Assembly (NCBI GenBank): GCA_012064385.1
Contig: QRDG01000412.1
Location: 1,090,853-1,154,852 of the forward strand
Reading direction: 5' to 3'
From: Puccinellia tenuiflora
Taxonomy: Eukaryota; Streptophyta; Magnoliopsida; Poales; Poaceae
DNA length: 64,000 bases
The notes below the pieces were generated by a model. It did no database searches. It was not told where the DNA came from and saw only the letters and a program-made list of their open reading frames with translations. Positions 11,431-22,815 of the stretch are shown here, piece by piece (positions within the stretch are counted from its first letter, which is position 1; each line of letters begins with the position of its first letter). Made by a program: the position numbers and the translations under genes.

Positions 11431-12150
11431 CCGAATCCCGGAAGTTATGCTCTGGTGGTGGATCCGACATTCGTCGGACCCAGCTTAATGTCAGGTTTAC
11501 CCGGGTCCTTGTGGACAACGGGAGCAGCATCAATATCATGTACCGAGATACCATGGTCAAACCCGGAATAACTGAGAACATGATGCAGCCGAGCAGAACT
11601 ACCTTTCATGGTATTGTGCCGGGTGTCTCGCATGCACCTATGGGCACCGTGTGGGTCGACGTTGCCTTCGGCGACAAAAGCAATAGCAGGACCGAGAGTC
11701 TCTGTTCGAGGTTGTGGACCTCGAAAGCCCGTATCATGCCTTACTCGGTAGGCCAGCACTCGCCAAGTTCATGGCGTCCACTCATGTGGCTTACTTGAAG
11801 ATGAAGATGCCGGGTCCGAATGGTGTCATCACTATCTCGGGTGACTACTAGCGTTCCATGGAGTGCGCCTCTACCGGATCACTGCTGGCCGAGTCACTTG
11901 TGATTGCTGCCGAGCAGAAGAGAATCCATGAGGTGGTGGCTCTGGCCCATCTGCTCAACTCGTATGTCGAGTCCGGCCAATCCGCAGCAAACTGCAACCT
12001 TCCAGGCGGCGAAGGAGTCCAAGAAAGTTTGGCATCGACGAGTCTAACCCAGACCACACCGTCATCATCGGTGCCGGGCTGGACAGCAAATAGGAAAGCG
12101 AGCTCATCCACTTCCTCCGTGAGAATCGGGATATCTTCGCATGGTCCAGT
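11430..12150 (+). pseudogene. Aspartic protease of element D
   Basis: Retropepsin-like protease that would cleave the Gag-Pol precursor. The active-site region reads VDNGSSINIMY at about 11506-11545 (the Asp is present, Gly replaced by Asn in the usual D-G-G/D-x-G context). It is followed by TFHGIVPG and, in a shifted frame, the second conserved block around a LLGRP-like motif. At least two frameshifts and stops break it between 11570 and 12150. Confidence 0.75.
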
Positions 12151-13280
12151 CAGGATCTGCCGGGTGTTCCGAGGGAGTTGGCTGAGCACTCTCTGCATGT
12201 CAGGCCAGATGCTAGGCCTGTGAAGCAACCGACACGGCGTCTTGCCGAAGGAAGAAGGAAAGCTGTGGGTGACGAGTTAGCCAAGTTACTTGCATCAAAT
12301 GCTGTGGTAGAAGTGAAGTACCCGGACTGGTTGGCTAACCCGGTCCTGGTAGAGAAGAAGAAAGATGAACTGAATGCTGCCACTGTCTGGCGCATGTGTG
12401 TCGACTACACACACCTGAACAAAGCATGTCCTAAAGATCCATTCCCCGCTGCCCCCGGATCGATCAGGTGATCGACTCCACGGCCGGGTGTGAACTACTC
12501 TCCTTTGTAGATGCGTACTCTGGTTTTCACCAGATACCGCTAAATCCTGATGATCAAATAAAGACTGCTTTTATCACCCCGTACGGGGCTTATTGCTATC
12601 GTGTTATGTGTTTTGGCCTGAGAAATGCTGGCGCAACTTATCAGCGTTGTATGCAAAAATGTCTGCATGATCAGATAGGCAAGAATGTACAGGTGTATGT
12701 CGACGACATAGTCATTAAAACTAAAGAAAAGCACACACTGCTGGATGACCTTAGGGAAACATTCGCAAACCTGAGAAAATTCCGACTTAAACTTAATCCG
12801 GATAAATGTACATTCGGTGTACCGGCAGGAAAGTTACTCGGTTTCCTCGTATCTAGCCGAGGTATCGAGGCAAACCCGACTAAGATCTGGGCGATAGAAA
12901 ATATGAAATTGCCGAGATGTCTCCGAGATGTCCAGAAATTCACCGGATGTCTGGCGTCTCTGAGCCATTTCCTAGGTCGGTTGGGAGAAAAGGCCTTGCC
13001 CTTATACCAACTGATGAAAAAATCGGACAGGTTTAGCTGGACTCCGCAAGCAGATGCGGCGTTTCATGAGTTGAAAGTAATGTTGGCAACTGCGCCGATA
13101 TTGGCTTCACCTTTACCGAGTGAGCCCATGCTACTCTACATTGCGGCCACTAACCGGGTTGTTAGTGTCGTAGTGGTGGTAGAGCGAGAAGAAGAAGGAG
13201 CTACCGTGCAGAGGCCGGTATATTATTTGAGTGAGGTGCTCTCCACATCAAAACAAACTACCCTCACTATCAAAAAATGA
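12150..13280 (+). pseudogene. pol: Reverse transcriptase and first RNase H of element D
   Basis: RNA-dependent DNA polymerase. Readable blocks include WLANPVLVEKKK, RMCVDYTHLNKACPKD, FVDAYSGFHQIPL, CFGLRNAGATYQR and the catalytic YVDD at 12696-12707. A frameshift lies near 12455 (between the ORFs 12178-12471 and 12468-13280). The RNase H region that normally follows starts with a connection segment (GEKALPLYQLMKKSDRF) and is shifted near 13255. The polymerase is therefore inactive from this copy. Confidence 0.9.
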
Positions 13281-14583
13281 CTTATGGTGTCTACATGGCA
13301 GCCAAAAAGCTAAAACATTACTTCCAGGAGCATCCATAACTGTTGTAAGTGCGGCTCCGGTGTCGGAAATCATAGGCAACAAAGATGCCAGTGGCCGAGT
13401 CGCCAAATGGGCTATTGAACTTGCAGCTTATGCGCCGCAGTACGCAAGGAGAGATACCATCAAATCTCAAGCGGTGGCCGAGTTCCTTGTGGACTGGGCC
13501 GAGGTGGAATATGAGCCGTCCCTGCCAGACTCCAACTACTGGAGAATGCATTTTGACGGGTCCAAAGTAAAGGATGGTCTGGGAGCTGGTGTAGTTCTCA
13601 CCTCACCAAAGCGAGATCAACTGAAATATGTGTTGCAAGTTCACTTTGCAGCTTCCAACAATGTTGCCGAGTATGAAGCACTGATTCATGGACTCAAAGT
13701 GGCCAAAGAAATTGGAATCCGCCGGATCATCTGTTATGGCGACTCGGACCTGGTGATTCAGCAAACATCAGGCAACTGGGATGCCCTAGATGCCAACATG
13801 GCGGCATACCGGTTCCATGTCCAGAAGATTTCAGGATTCTTTGATGGGTGCGAGTTCACTCATATTCGGCGGACAGATAATGAGAGTGCAGACATGTTGT
13901 CCAAGATTGGGTCATATCGGCAAGCCATTCCGCCCGGAGTATCACTGGAGCATCTTCACAAGCCATCAATCAAGCCTTCACCCGAGTCAGAATCAATATT
14001 CATTCCGGGTAATCCGGAACTCGGCATCATCCCGATGGATGTAGATGTCGGAAGCAAGTTGCAGAACTCGGGGACTGCTGCGCAGGACCCGGGGACTTCC
14101 ATGGAGGTTGATTACATTCAGCAGGACTCGGTGACTACGCTGGAGAACTGGAAAGCTGCTTGGCGGAATTCGGGGACTCCTTGGGAGGACGCGGGGACTC
14201 ACCAGCCTATGTCGGGTGTGGTGATGTCGGTTGATGCAATGGAAATCGACAAGCCTGTACTCAGCACTCGCCCGGTACCGGCATGGGCACAGCCCATCAT
14301 GACATTCATGTTGGATGGCACTCTACCGAGTGATGAGGTCTCGGCCAGACAGATTCAGAGACGATCCAAATCCTTCACCATCATCAATCGTGAGCTGTAC
14401 AAGAGAAGTGTGACCACTGTGCTTCAGCGCTGTGTCGAGCCAGAAGAGGGAGAAAGAATCCTTCGAGATATTCACCAGGGGGAGTGCGGTCATCACGCCT
14501 CTTCCCGAGCTATAGTGGCTAAAGCATTCCGATATGGGTTCTACTGGCCCAGCGCTTTGCAACAAGCAGAAGATATTGTCTAG
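13231..14583 (+). pseudogene. pol: Second RNase H and integrase zinc finger of element D
   Basis: A 450-codon frame holds a second, archaeal-type RNase H (MHFDGSKVKDGLGAGVVL, YEALIHGLKVAKE, CYGDSDLVIQQ, DNESADMLSKIGS), the diagnostic extra domain of Tat/Ogre elements. A variable linker follows with several 'GGGGAC' repeats at DNA level (14060-14200), and then the integrase HHCC finger (CGHHASSRAIVAKAFRYGFYW). A TAG at 14581 stops the frame in the middle of the finger, before its two cysteines (KCEGC). Confidence 0.88.
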
Positions 14584-15510
14584 AAATGTGAAGGATGTCA
14601 GAGGTTTGCTCACAAGATTCATATGCCGGCATCAGCTCTTAAGACTATTCCTATCACTTGGCCATTTGCAGTGTGGTGTCTGGATATGGTGGGACCCTTT
14701 AAGCCTGCCCGAGGTAACATGACTCACATCCTGGTGATGGTGGACAAGTTCACCAAATGGATTGAGGTGAAGCCAATCAGAAAGTGCGATGGCCGCACAG
14801 CCGTGTCATTCCTAAAGGATATTATCCTAAGGTATGGGCATCCGCATAGCATTATCACGGATAATGGCACCAATTTCGCCGAAGGAGCCTTTGCTCGGTT
14901 TTGCCAGGAAAAAAGAATCCGGCTAGACCTGGCCTCGGTTGCACATCCGCAGTCCAATGGACAGGTGGAAAGATCGAATGCTTTAATCTTATCCGGCATC
15001 AAACCTCGGTTGATTGAGCCACTATTGCGTGCTCCGGGTTGTTGGCTGGATGAGATCCCAGCAGTGCTGTGGAGTCTAAGGACCACGCCAAATCGCTCCA
15101 CTGGCTACACGCCATTCTTCCTGGTTTATGGAGCAGAGGCAGTTCTGCCGACCGACATAGAGCATGACTCGCCGAGAGTCGCATTGTATACCGAGTCAGA
15201 GGCAAAAGAAGCCCGAGAGAATGATGTTGATCTGCTCGAGGAAGCAAGAGAATTGGCATTGTCCAAGTCGGCAATATATCAGCAAAATCTCCGACGTTAT
15301 CATAACCAGAAAGTGAATCCTCGCAAATTCCGAGAATGCACAAACTCTCACCTCCTTGGGAAGGGCCATTTATTGTGAGCAAAGCTTTGAACAACGATGC
15401 ATATTATCTTATTGATGCCCAGACACAGGTGAAGAACAGGATGGATAGATCCGGAGAGGAGACCAAGCGACCTTGGAATGTAGCTCTTCTTCGCCCATTT
15501 TACTCTTAAG
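14584..15510 (+). pseudogene. pol: Integrase core and C-terminus of element D
   Basis: Catalytic D,D-35-E core: the first Asp in CLDMVGPF (about 14690), the second in SIITDNGTNF (about 14860) and the Glu in NGQVERSN (about 14965). The core is open from 14623 to about 15335, then a frameshift moves the C-terminal 'WNVALLRPFYS' end into another frame, stopping near 15510. It would insert the element cDNA and generate the 5-bp duplications seen here. Confidence 0.88.
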
Positions 15511-16324
15511 GACTCACTGTATGTATCTCAAAACTTTGAAATGAAATGTCGGCACTCCGAGATGAAACTCGGGGACTGCCTTGCTATGAATCTTGTGGTG
15601 TATGCATGCTTATCTCTGTTTCCTATATGTCAGATGGCTCCAAAAATCGTGTTTCCATGTTTGCGAGTATTGTGTGCTATGTTTTTTGTGATTTTGTGAC
15701 CCGAATGCCAAGAAACCCATCGAGGTAGGCAAGGGCAGAGATTGCAAAGGATAGTAAACAAGAAAACAGACTCAGGGACTCGGTCCAGCGGCGATTCGGT
15801 TTTCTTTTCTGTTTTATGTCGGATGGCTCTAGACCACGTTTCAAAGTTTTGAGTATTGTATGCTATGTTTTTGTGATTTTGTGACCCGAATGTCAAGAAA
15901 CCCATCGAGGTAGACAAGGGCAAAGATTGCAAGGGGTAGTAAACAAGAAAACAAACTCGGGGACTCGGCCCAAGTGCGGTTCGGCATAAGTTGTTTTGTT
16001 CTTAACTTTTATGTCGGATGATTGTGAGCTTCGACTCAATATTCATTAGTATTGTATGCCGTATCTCGGTAATCTTGTGACTCGACTGTCAAGAAACCCA
16101 AAAGAGGTAGACAAGAGCAGAGGTTGCTAAGTATGGTAAACAAGAAAACGAGCTCGGGGACTCGGTTCAGAATGATTCGGCATAATAAATAAACCATGCT
16201 AAAAATGTGCAAAGTAAACGAACCAAGTACCAGGCATAAAAAGCTAAAGGTTTATATTACATTTGCACCCGGCATTCCGGGGATTTGACGATTTGAGTTT
16301 TTTCTAAGTTAGGGCAGAAGGATT
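15511..16324 (+). repeat. Three ~190-bp tandem repeats after pol in element D
   Basis: Units begin at the phrase 'tatgtcrgatg' near 15625, 15815 and 16010. Each runs through 'gtgayycgaatgycaagaaaccca' and 'gtaaacaagaaaac' to a 'ctcggggactcgg' block. The last unit ends near 16190. Bases 16191-16324 are the 3' flank of the antisense gene. The GGGGACT blocks resemble the element's own polypurine tract. Confidence 0.75.
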
Positions 16325-19300
16325 CTAAATACTTGGAGCAGAGGCAGCGGCATCGGTCCTGGCCGGTTCCGAGGTCGAGGTCTCGGCGCTATCCTTGGTC
16401 GCAGCGGCCGAGGTGGTGCCTGTGGCTGTGTCGGGAGGAGTATCGGCTTGGATTTCTTCATCGACGGGCTCTTCGTTTTCTTCTTCGTCTTCGCCGTCGG
16501 TCTCCAATTCTTCCGAGTGAGGAACCCGATCACCCGGGACGAAGCTGTGTACCGGGGCATACTGGAGGAGCGAGTGAGCCAACTCTTGGCGGCGCTGGAT
16601 GTGCTCCGGGTCAGAGAGCCACCTGGACCCGTCCCGCACTATCTTTAGCATGTCGAGGTCAAGCTCCTCGTACCAAGATAGCACATAACTTAACGCTTCA
16701 TCCGCTCCGACTCGGGCGGCGGATGATCGCCAGTCATCAAGCCTTTCTTCGGAGGCCAACAAGCACGTGGGCAACTCGTCGACAACCATCGGGGCCTCGC
16801 ACCCGGGCCAGAGAACGTTGTAGGCTCGGATTGCCGAGGTAAATAGATTCATCCCAATAGACCTCATCGGCACCAAGCGCGCCTTCAATGCCACCAAGTG
16901 GGCATCCATATCCCACTCGGATGAGATTGGGCCATCCTGGATTTCCTTGAACCGGTGCTCGGCAGCGCTCTTGTCTGCGGCAGCCTTGGTGTGGGGGAAG
17001 CGCTCTGAGTAAGGAATGGCTAACGCCAGAATGAGTTATTTGAGAAGAAAAATAATAGATTGAGTAAAGGCAGAAGGGGAAGTAGCTTACTGTCCATCTC
17101 GGAGTTAATTTTGGAGATATCCACCAGCCACTGCGCAATCTTGGCCTTCAGATCTCGGAGCTCGCTCGCAGCCGAGGTTACCTCGGATTTGGATTCTGCA
17201 AGAGATTCCTTTAGCTTCCGAGTCTCCTCTTCTCGGAGTTGCTTCTCTGTGGCAGCGGTTTTCTCCGACTCGGCGGCTTGACCCCGAGTTTTCTCCAGCT
17301 CGGCCTTCACCCAAGATAACTCCTCCTGCTCCTTCTTCAGCTCGGCCTGGAGTGCAAGCTCGCGCTCCTGATGTGCGGCTGTGCCGAGGTAGCTGATGTT
17401 AGAATGAGAATTGGTGCAAGTACAAGTTGAAAGGCGAAATATGGCTTACACTCGATTTCCGAGATCCGTTTCTCCAGCCCTTCCGCCTTGGACTCCGAAG
17501 CAGCTAGTTGCTGCAGCTTGGCCTGCTGCAGCTTGAACTTATCAGAGAGGCTCTTGTGAGCCAACAGCAGCTTGCGGTGCACCTGTGTGCGCTTGGTCAT
17601 GCAAGCCTGGAAAGAAGGAATGTTAGAATGGTTGATAAAGATTCAGGCCGAGTTACCCTCATTCAACCGAGTCAGCTTTACTCGGTTCAGTTCAGTCACT
17701 CGACCCGAATCTCGGGGACTGGGGATGGATGATATCTATATTAAAGAAATTAACCGAGTTATCTTTACTCGGCAGGACTTACCGCAGCTGCTTGGTCGGC
17801 TGCGAGAACGGCAGTTTTTACTGCGGCCATCTTTTGGGCCACCAGGCTCGGCCCTGCCGGATGTTCTGAAATGATCCGGCCTGCTGGTGACTTCGAGCTC
17901 ACTTCGCTCAAGTCGGCGGCGTTCCAATCCATATGATAATGCTCGAGGGAGCCCAAGCTTTTTCCGCTAAGTGTTTGCAGTGGCGCAAACCCCCAGCTGG
18001 TGGTCTGGATACTGCCGGATGTCGCTGCTCCGGTGCCTGGTGGCACAATCAGCTGCCGTTCCGGGTTCGCCGACACTGATGTCGCCGGTGCCTTCTCTGC
18101 CGATACCCCAGTGGCAGGAACTGGGGCCTTAGATGTCTGTGGCTGAGGCTGCGGATGAGCCGGTGGCGGTGTTGGCCTCGATGTTGATGTCGATTTCGAT
18201 TTTGATGGTGAGGGCTGCGACTTGTGCTTTGGCCGCTGCTGCGCTGGTGGAGGTTGAGCTTGCTTCTGCTTCTGCTGCCGCTGTGCTGGTGGTGGCTGGA
18301 CTTCTGGCTGCTGCTGTTGTGGGTGTTGCGGCTGGGTCTGTTGCTGCTGTGGTGGTTGTTGCGGCCGAGTCTGCTGCTCTTGCTGCTGCTGCTGACTCGG
18401 TTGTGCCGAGTCCTGCTGGACTTCGGTCTGCTCCACCTCGGGAGCCGAGGAGCTGGTCCCGAGATAAATTACTTGGTCTGGTGCTGCGGTTGCAGCCGCG
18501 ACCGAGTCTTCAGTTCCGGCTCCGGATCCTGGAGCCGAGATGTCCGCAACCGGACTCGTTCTTGGTGGACTCGGAACCCGAGTATCGTCGGGCCGAGGCG
18601 GTGTCGGAGTTCTTGAAGGAACCTGGGCAGTTGACCCGGGAGTGGGAACCTTCAGAGGTGCCATGCTGAAAAATCGAAATAGCAAAGTATGTTGGCTGCA
18701 AGAAGAATGCAAGGGTAATCTAGAGTATAATGTCTATGTCGGAAAAAGGGAATCTTACCCCTTGGTGAAAGGGCGTTTGCGTTTCGCTGCGGTCTTCACC
18801 CGCTGTTTCTTCGGCGCGGGAGCAGATGTGCCGGAGGTTCCGGCATCTGCAGATGCGGCTGCTGGGCGCTTCCGAGCTACGCCCTTGGGACCCGTGGCGA
18901 GGGGCGCCACCTCGATCACCTCGTCCGAGTCAGCTGAGGGCGGGGACATCGGATATGAGTATGAAATGGGGAGAGGATCATACACCTCTAAAACCCGACA
19001 ATCGTCGTCTTCATCTTCAGACCAATTTCGGATGGAGGAAGCGCGAGTCTTACCCGTGGCAGAAAGTAAGCCGGCGTCCGGGATGGGCACGTTGTCCTCG
19101 TCGTCCGGGTCTTCCGAGTCGGCCTCGACCCGGTCTTTACCCCAGTTGGCAGAGGGGTTCTCTCCGTCCTCCGTCAGCTGTCGACCGAATCTCTGCATAG
19201 TGAAACGGGGAATGATTAATATCAAGTGCAGAGTTGTATCGGCATAAGGGTCTATCTCGGTGCAAAAGTTATGTCGGCAGAAGCGCTTACCTTCGGTGGA

Positions 19301-20202
19301 AGGTTGCTTCGGCTGTGGGGTTCTTTGCCCCATTCCCATGTCTCCGGCATCTTGGTCCGGGCTATGGCCTTGATGCGCCGCCGGATCTGGGCGTTGTCCA
19401 GCTCGACGGTGCTAACTCGGGTCGGATCGAGTGGGCCGCTCATGTGGCAGATCTTGTGGATTCGGCGCTGGAGTGGCATGACTCGGCGACTGATGAACGT
19501 AGCGAGAAGGTCATCGGCTGTCAGTCCTTCACCCCTGAGCTGCTTGACAACCTGGTGAATGCGGTTTACCACCAAGTTCTTATCTGTCGGATTGTACGCC
19601 CAGTTTAGCTGTGCGGTTGGGGGGCCGATGGCGAATCTCGGCAGGTTGATCATATCCACCTCGGTTAGGTTCTTCACGTAGAAGAAGGAGCGTTGCCATT
19701 TCCGGCATGACTCCAGACCTTGGATCCGGGGGAAAACGGAGCCGCGCCGAGGTACGATGGTGGCGGCTTCGCACTGAGTCATTTCCTTGGGTGCGCCCGG
19801 ATGATCAGGATTCGGAATGACTTGCTTCCGGAAATGGAAGTACTTGGACCACGCCTCGACGGTGGGCCAGAGTCCGAGATAACCCTCCATGAAGGAGGCA
19901 AAGGCAGAGAGTGTGGTGAAGGCGTTCGCCGGGAGTTGATGGGGTTGGAGACCGAATTTGTTGAGGAAACTGCGGAAGAAATCGCTGGAAGGAAGACCGA
20001 ATCCTCGCTCGAAGTGTTCGAGGAAGACGACATACTCTCCCTCTTTGAGATCCGGAGAGGTCTCTGGACCCGGAAGCCGACACTCTACATCGGCCGGGAT
20101 CCGGCGAGTCCGGATCAGCCATTCTAGGTCGGCTCTGCCGACGTAGGAGCCTTCCCAGTTAGCTCGGGTGGATTCCACTTCGAGGTTGGAGTCGTCTGAC
20201 AT
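16325..20202 (-). CDS. Intact antisense gene of element D (six exons)
   Basis: Exons by consensus splice sites and continuous phase: 20202-19291, 19192-18759, 18665-17783, 17606-17450, 17378-17091 and 17004-16325; 3354 nt, 1117 residues, no stop. Exon 1 carries a roughly 300-residue domain (LEWLIRTRRIPADVECRLPG, FLEHFERGFGLPSSDFFRSFL, FLxxLGLQPHQL-like) matching the 'putative gypsy type transposon' domain known from grass Tat elements. Exon 2 is acidic and ends in a basic, possibly nuclear-targeting RKR cluster. Exon 3 is Gln/Pro-rich. Exons 4-5 form a coiled coil. Exon 6 is helical with an acidic tail. The molecular role of this family is unknown. Its transcript would overlap the 3' part of the genomic RNA. 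Confidence 0.8.
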
Positions 20203-21287
20203 GTCTGCAGCGGGTTATGGAGATCTACAAGAGGGGTCACGGCATTAAGATCAAAATCGTTGCAGAAAAAACAAACAGAAAAGGAAAAATAGAAGAAGAA
20301 CAAGAAGCAGAAGGCTCTGGTGCGCAAAAAGAAAGAAAAGGAAAAAAGTACTACGGCGGCTAGTCCACCGACGGTACCACCGTGTCTGGAACGGCAAACT
20401 CGCCGGCGGTGCCGGATGCGTCGCCGCGGTGAGGAACTTGAGGAAGAACAGGAGCAAGCGCCCCCGTAGATTCAAAGCGCTAATGTGCAAAAGAGAGGAA
20501 GAGAAGGAAATCCTACCGCGGTGTCGCGGCGTACGGCGGTGGCGCTGTGCGTCGGTGGCGTTGACGTCCGGTGGCTCATCGGAGCGCGCAGTCCGTGCGT
20601 GCAAGCGGCGGCGGAGCTGTGTGCGGAGGTGTGAACTGATGCTTGTGCTCTGCGCGCAAGAGAGGAGAAGGAAGAAGGAGAGAATGAATGCGGAGGGAAG
20701 ACCGATGCTCCCTCCTTACTATTTATGGGCGGCCGGAGGAGATCGTGGGTGCGGGATCTGCTGCGCACGATCTCGTAACCGACGGGGAGTTACAGCACCA
20801 CGATCTCCGCCACGATTGCCTCCGAAGCTTAACTGCCGCGCGATCGACCACACGGTGGGTTACAGAGAGCCAACGGCTCTGACGCGCCACATCTGATCGG
20901 GCAGGACCCGAGGAGACGCGAGCGGTGTGGTCAAGACTGCACTCAAGTGCTGTCGTATGCACAGTTTCCGAAGCGACCAGCGTGACGCAAGTGGCGTGCG
21001 TGCCAGTGGCACGTCCATCCGGGCGCAAGAGTCGAGGCGTTGGGCAGAGATGCTCTGCCACGTAGAGGAGCCAAGGACTCGGAAAAATTGTGGGTTCTTC
21101 CGGTGATTCGGAACGATCCGACATCAAAGTCGAATATCATGAGGGAAGGCAAAAGCTGCTTTCCGACATATAAATTGTTTACCGACGTATGTTATGTCGG
21201 TGATCACTTAAGAATGTTGGTTTTTCGGGTAAATCTGCCGTGGTCCTACATCCGAGGCTGCAGGATCGCGCCAGCTTCGGGGACTAA
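20203..21287. other. Upstream region of the antisense gene and 3' end of D
   Basis: Several ORFs occur on both strands but none resembles a known protein. On the minus strand this is the promoter and 5' UTR side of the antisense gene. The minus-strand CT-rich run near 20250-20400 looks like a leader. The stretch ends with the purine tract 'gcttcggggactaa' directly before the 3' LTR. Confidence 0.5.
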
Positions 21288-22196
21288 TGTCGGGGGGAAG
21301 CCCCCGAGTGGGGTCAATGTGGTAAAATAAGGTTGACTCGGAGTTGACCGAGTCAATGGAAACCGACATACCATACAGGTTTTATCCGGGGTCAACCGGG
21401 TAAAGGTTAACCGACATATCCCTATGTCGGATCATGATTATTATATGTCGGAATCCCCTTTATCATTCTTATATGCAGGAAAGGGCAAGCCGAGTTATGG
21501 GCATGGGTGTGCCTATGCCGGGTGGAAGTCATCCCGGACGGTGGTCCACGTTCCTTGAGACACGGAGCGAATTAAGGGCGGCGGCATGCTGCAAGAGGAC
21601 GACGTGCTAAGCCTCGGCCACGCCTCTGACGCGGGTGGCGCGGCACAGTGGCGCTAGGCCTAGGCGTGGGCATGCTGTCTGACACAGAGGAGACCGTGGC
21701 GACCAGCGCTGCCACGGTCTAGGTATGGCGCATCGGCGCCCGTGTCGGCCGGAGACCAAGGAGTATGGCGACAGTAGCAATGTTTTACACTGTAACCCTG
21801 GGTTTCCCTATATAAGGAGTACCAGGGGTACCTCTTAGGGGGACGGGCAACACTTCATTTGAGCCTAGACGCTGAGCAAATACGTCTTTCCTTGAGAGCT
21901 AGAGGAGAGCCAGAGAGTTGTTCTGAGACTCGGCAGAGGCTTAGATCTTGCAGTTCTTCGCATATAGCTCGAGGAGCAAGCTTGTAACCAATCCACATAT
22001 AAATCAAGTAGCAGGCAGGAGTAGGGGTGTTATCTCCTCACGAGAGCCCCGAACCTGGGTAAATCGTGTGCGTGTGTGTGAGTGAGTGTGTGTTTCGTGT
22101 CTGTACGCCGTGCGTGCAAGCCCTCCCCGGTACCTCCAGCGCCCAATCGGCCCCACATCAAGCCTATATGGCATCTGCCGTGACACCACCACGACA
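21288..22196 (+). repeat. 3' LTR of element D (909 bp)
   Basis: Same ends as the 5' LTR, TATA box at 21809-21816, followed by the target duplication CTGAT. Small differences from the 5' copy are scattered. They include a 6-bp gap after 'cttgtaacca' and three extra bases at 'ctccagcgcccaatcgg'. Confidence 0.95.
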
Positions 22197-22590
22197 CTGA
22201 TTCCTCCTTTCCGCGGCAGTACGGCACGATCAGGCGGCGGTGCCTTGCCCGTGAGGCCACTCGCGGCGCTTCAACCCGTCAGCCACCGGCACATATCAGC
22301 CCCCTGCTTACGGGTTGCTAAGATAACAAGCTTGCATGCGAGAATTGAGGCTCACGAAATTGAAATCACATATCTTGAGGTTTAGCTCAGCGTCGACCTC
22401 CTTTGACTATGTCAGCAATTGTTTCGTCGCGCTGCCGCCACAGCGGGTCTTCTATGTCGCTTTTAAGACATAACTCTGCCCTGCCTGCGGTTACCCGTAG
22501 GGTCAGGGACCCGTGCTGAAATAGCCGCCTGCCCAGCCATCTCAATTGGCGCAGGACCTTTAATGACCCCGGTCCGGAGACCCTTGTGTT

Positions 22591-22815
22591 CCCGACGCCG
22601 CTTGAGGGCACATCCGCCTTGCTAACACCCTTATGGTGCCGGTCCAGAGACCCCATCTGGCTCTTTATCCTTGATGCCCGGAGGCCGTCCACCTTTAATT
22701 CCCGACGCCACCCGTGTGGACGTCCGTCTTGCTAACACCCTCGCGGTGCCGGTCCGGAGACCCTTCCTGGCTTCTTATCCTTGTCGCCCGGAGGCCAACC
22801 ATTTTGTAATCCGAT
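22591..22815 (-). repeat. 110-bp tandem duplication in C gag 3' region
   Basis: Two copies start at 'cccgacgcc' (22591 and 22701). Each runs through 'cttgctaacaccc', 'gtgccggtcc.gagaccc' and 'gcccggaggcc'. A partial third copy precedes them (22571). The copies have diverged at roughly one base in six by eye. Confidence 0.75.

Larger units (their letters stand above)
4074..22196 (+). mobile_element. Complete Tat-clade Ty3/gypsy retrotransposon (element D)
   Basis: The element has two near-identical LTRs, TGTCG...CGACA ends, a primer-binding site right after the 5' LTR, a purine-rich tract (gcttcggggactaa) right before the 3' LTR, and a perfect 5-bp target duplication CTGAT at 4069-4073 and 22197-22201. 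Order: LTR, leader, gag, PR, RT, RNase H, second RNase H, integrase, tandem repeats, antisense gene, LTR. The dual RNase H and antisense gene place it in the Tat lineage. Without the nested solo LTR S1 it is about 14.4 kb. By eye the LTRs differ at about 11 substitutions and two small indels in about 905 aligned bases, so the insertion is fairly recent. Confidence 0.95.

Noticed and set aside
18133..18669. Plus-strand ORFs rich in Ala/Val and Leu/Trp (18133-18669, 18224-18616)
   Set aside because: They are mirror frames of the Gln/Pro-rich exon 3 of the antisense gene; CAG/CTG-rich DNA keeps several frames open.
20251..20896. ORFs on both strands upstream of the antisense gene
   Set aside because: No conserved residues, low-complexity CT/GA composition, and no consistent splice structure.
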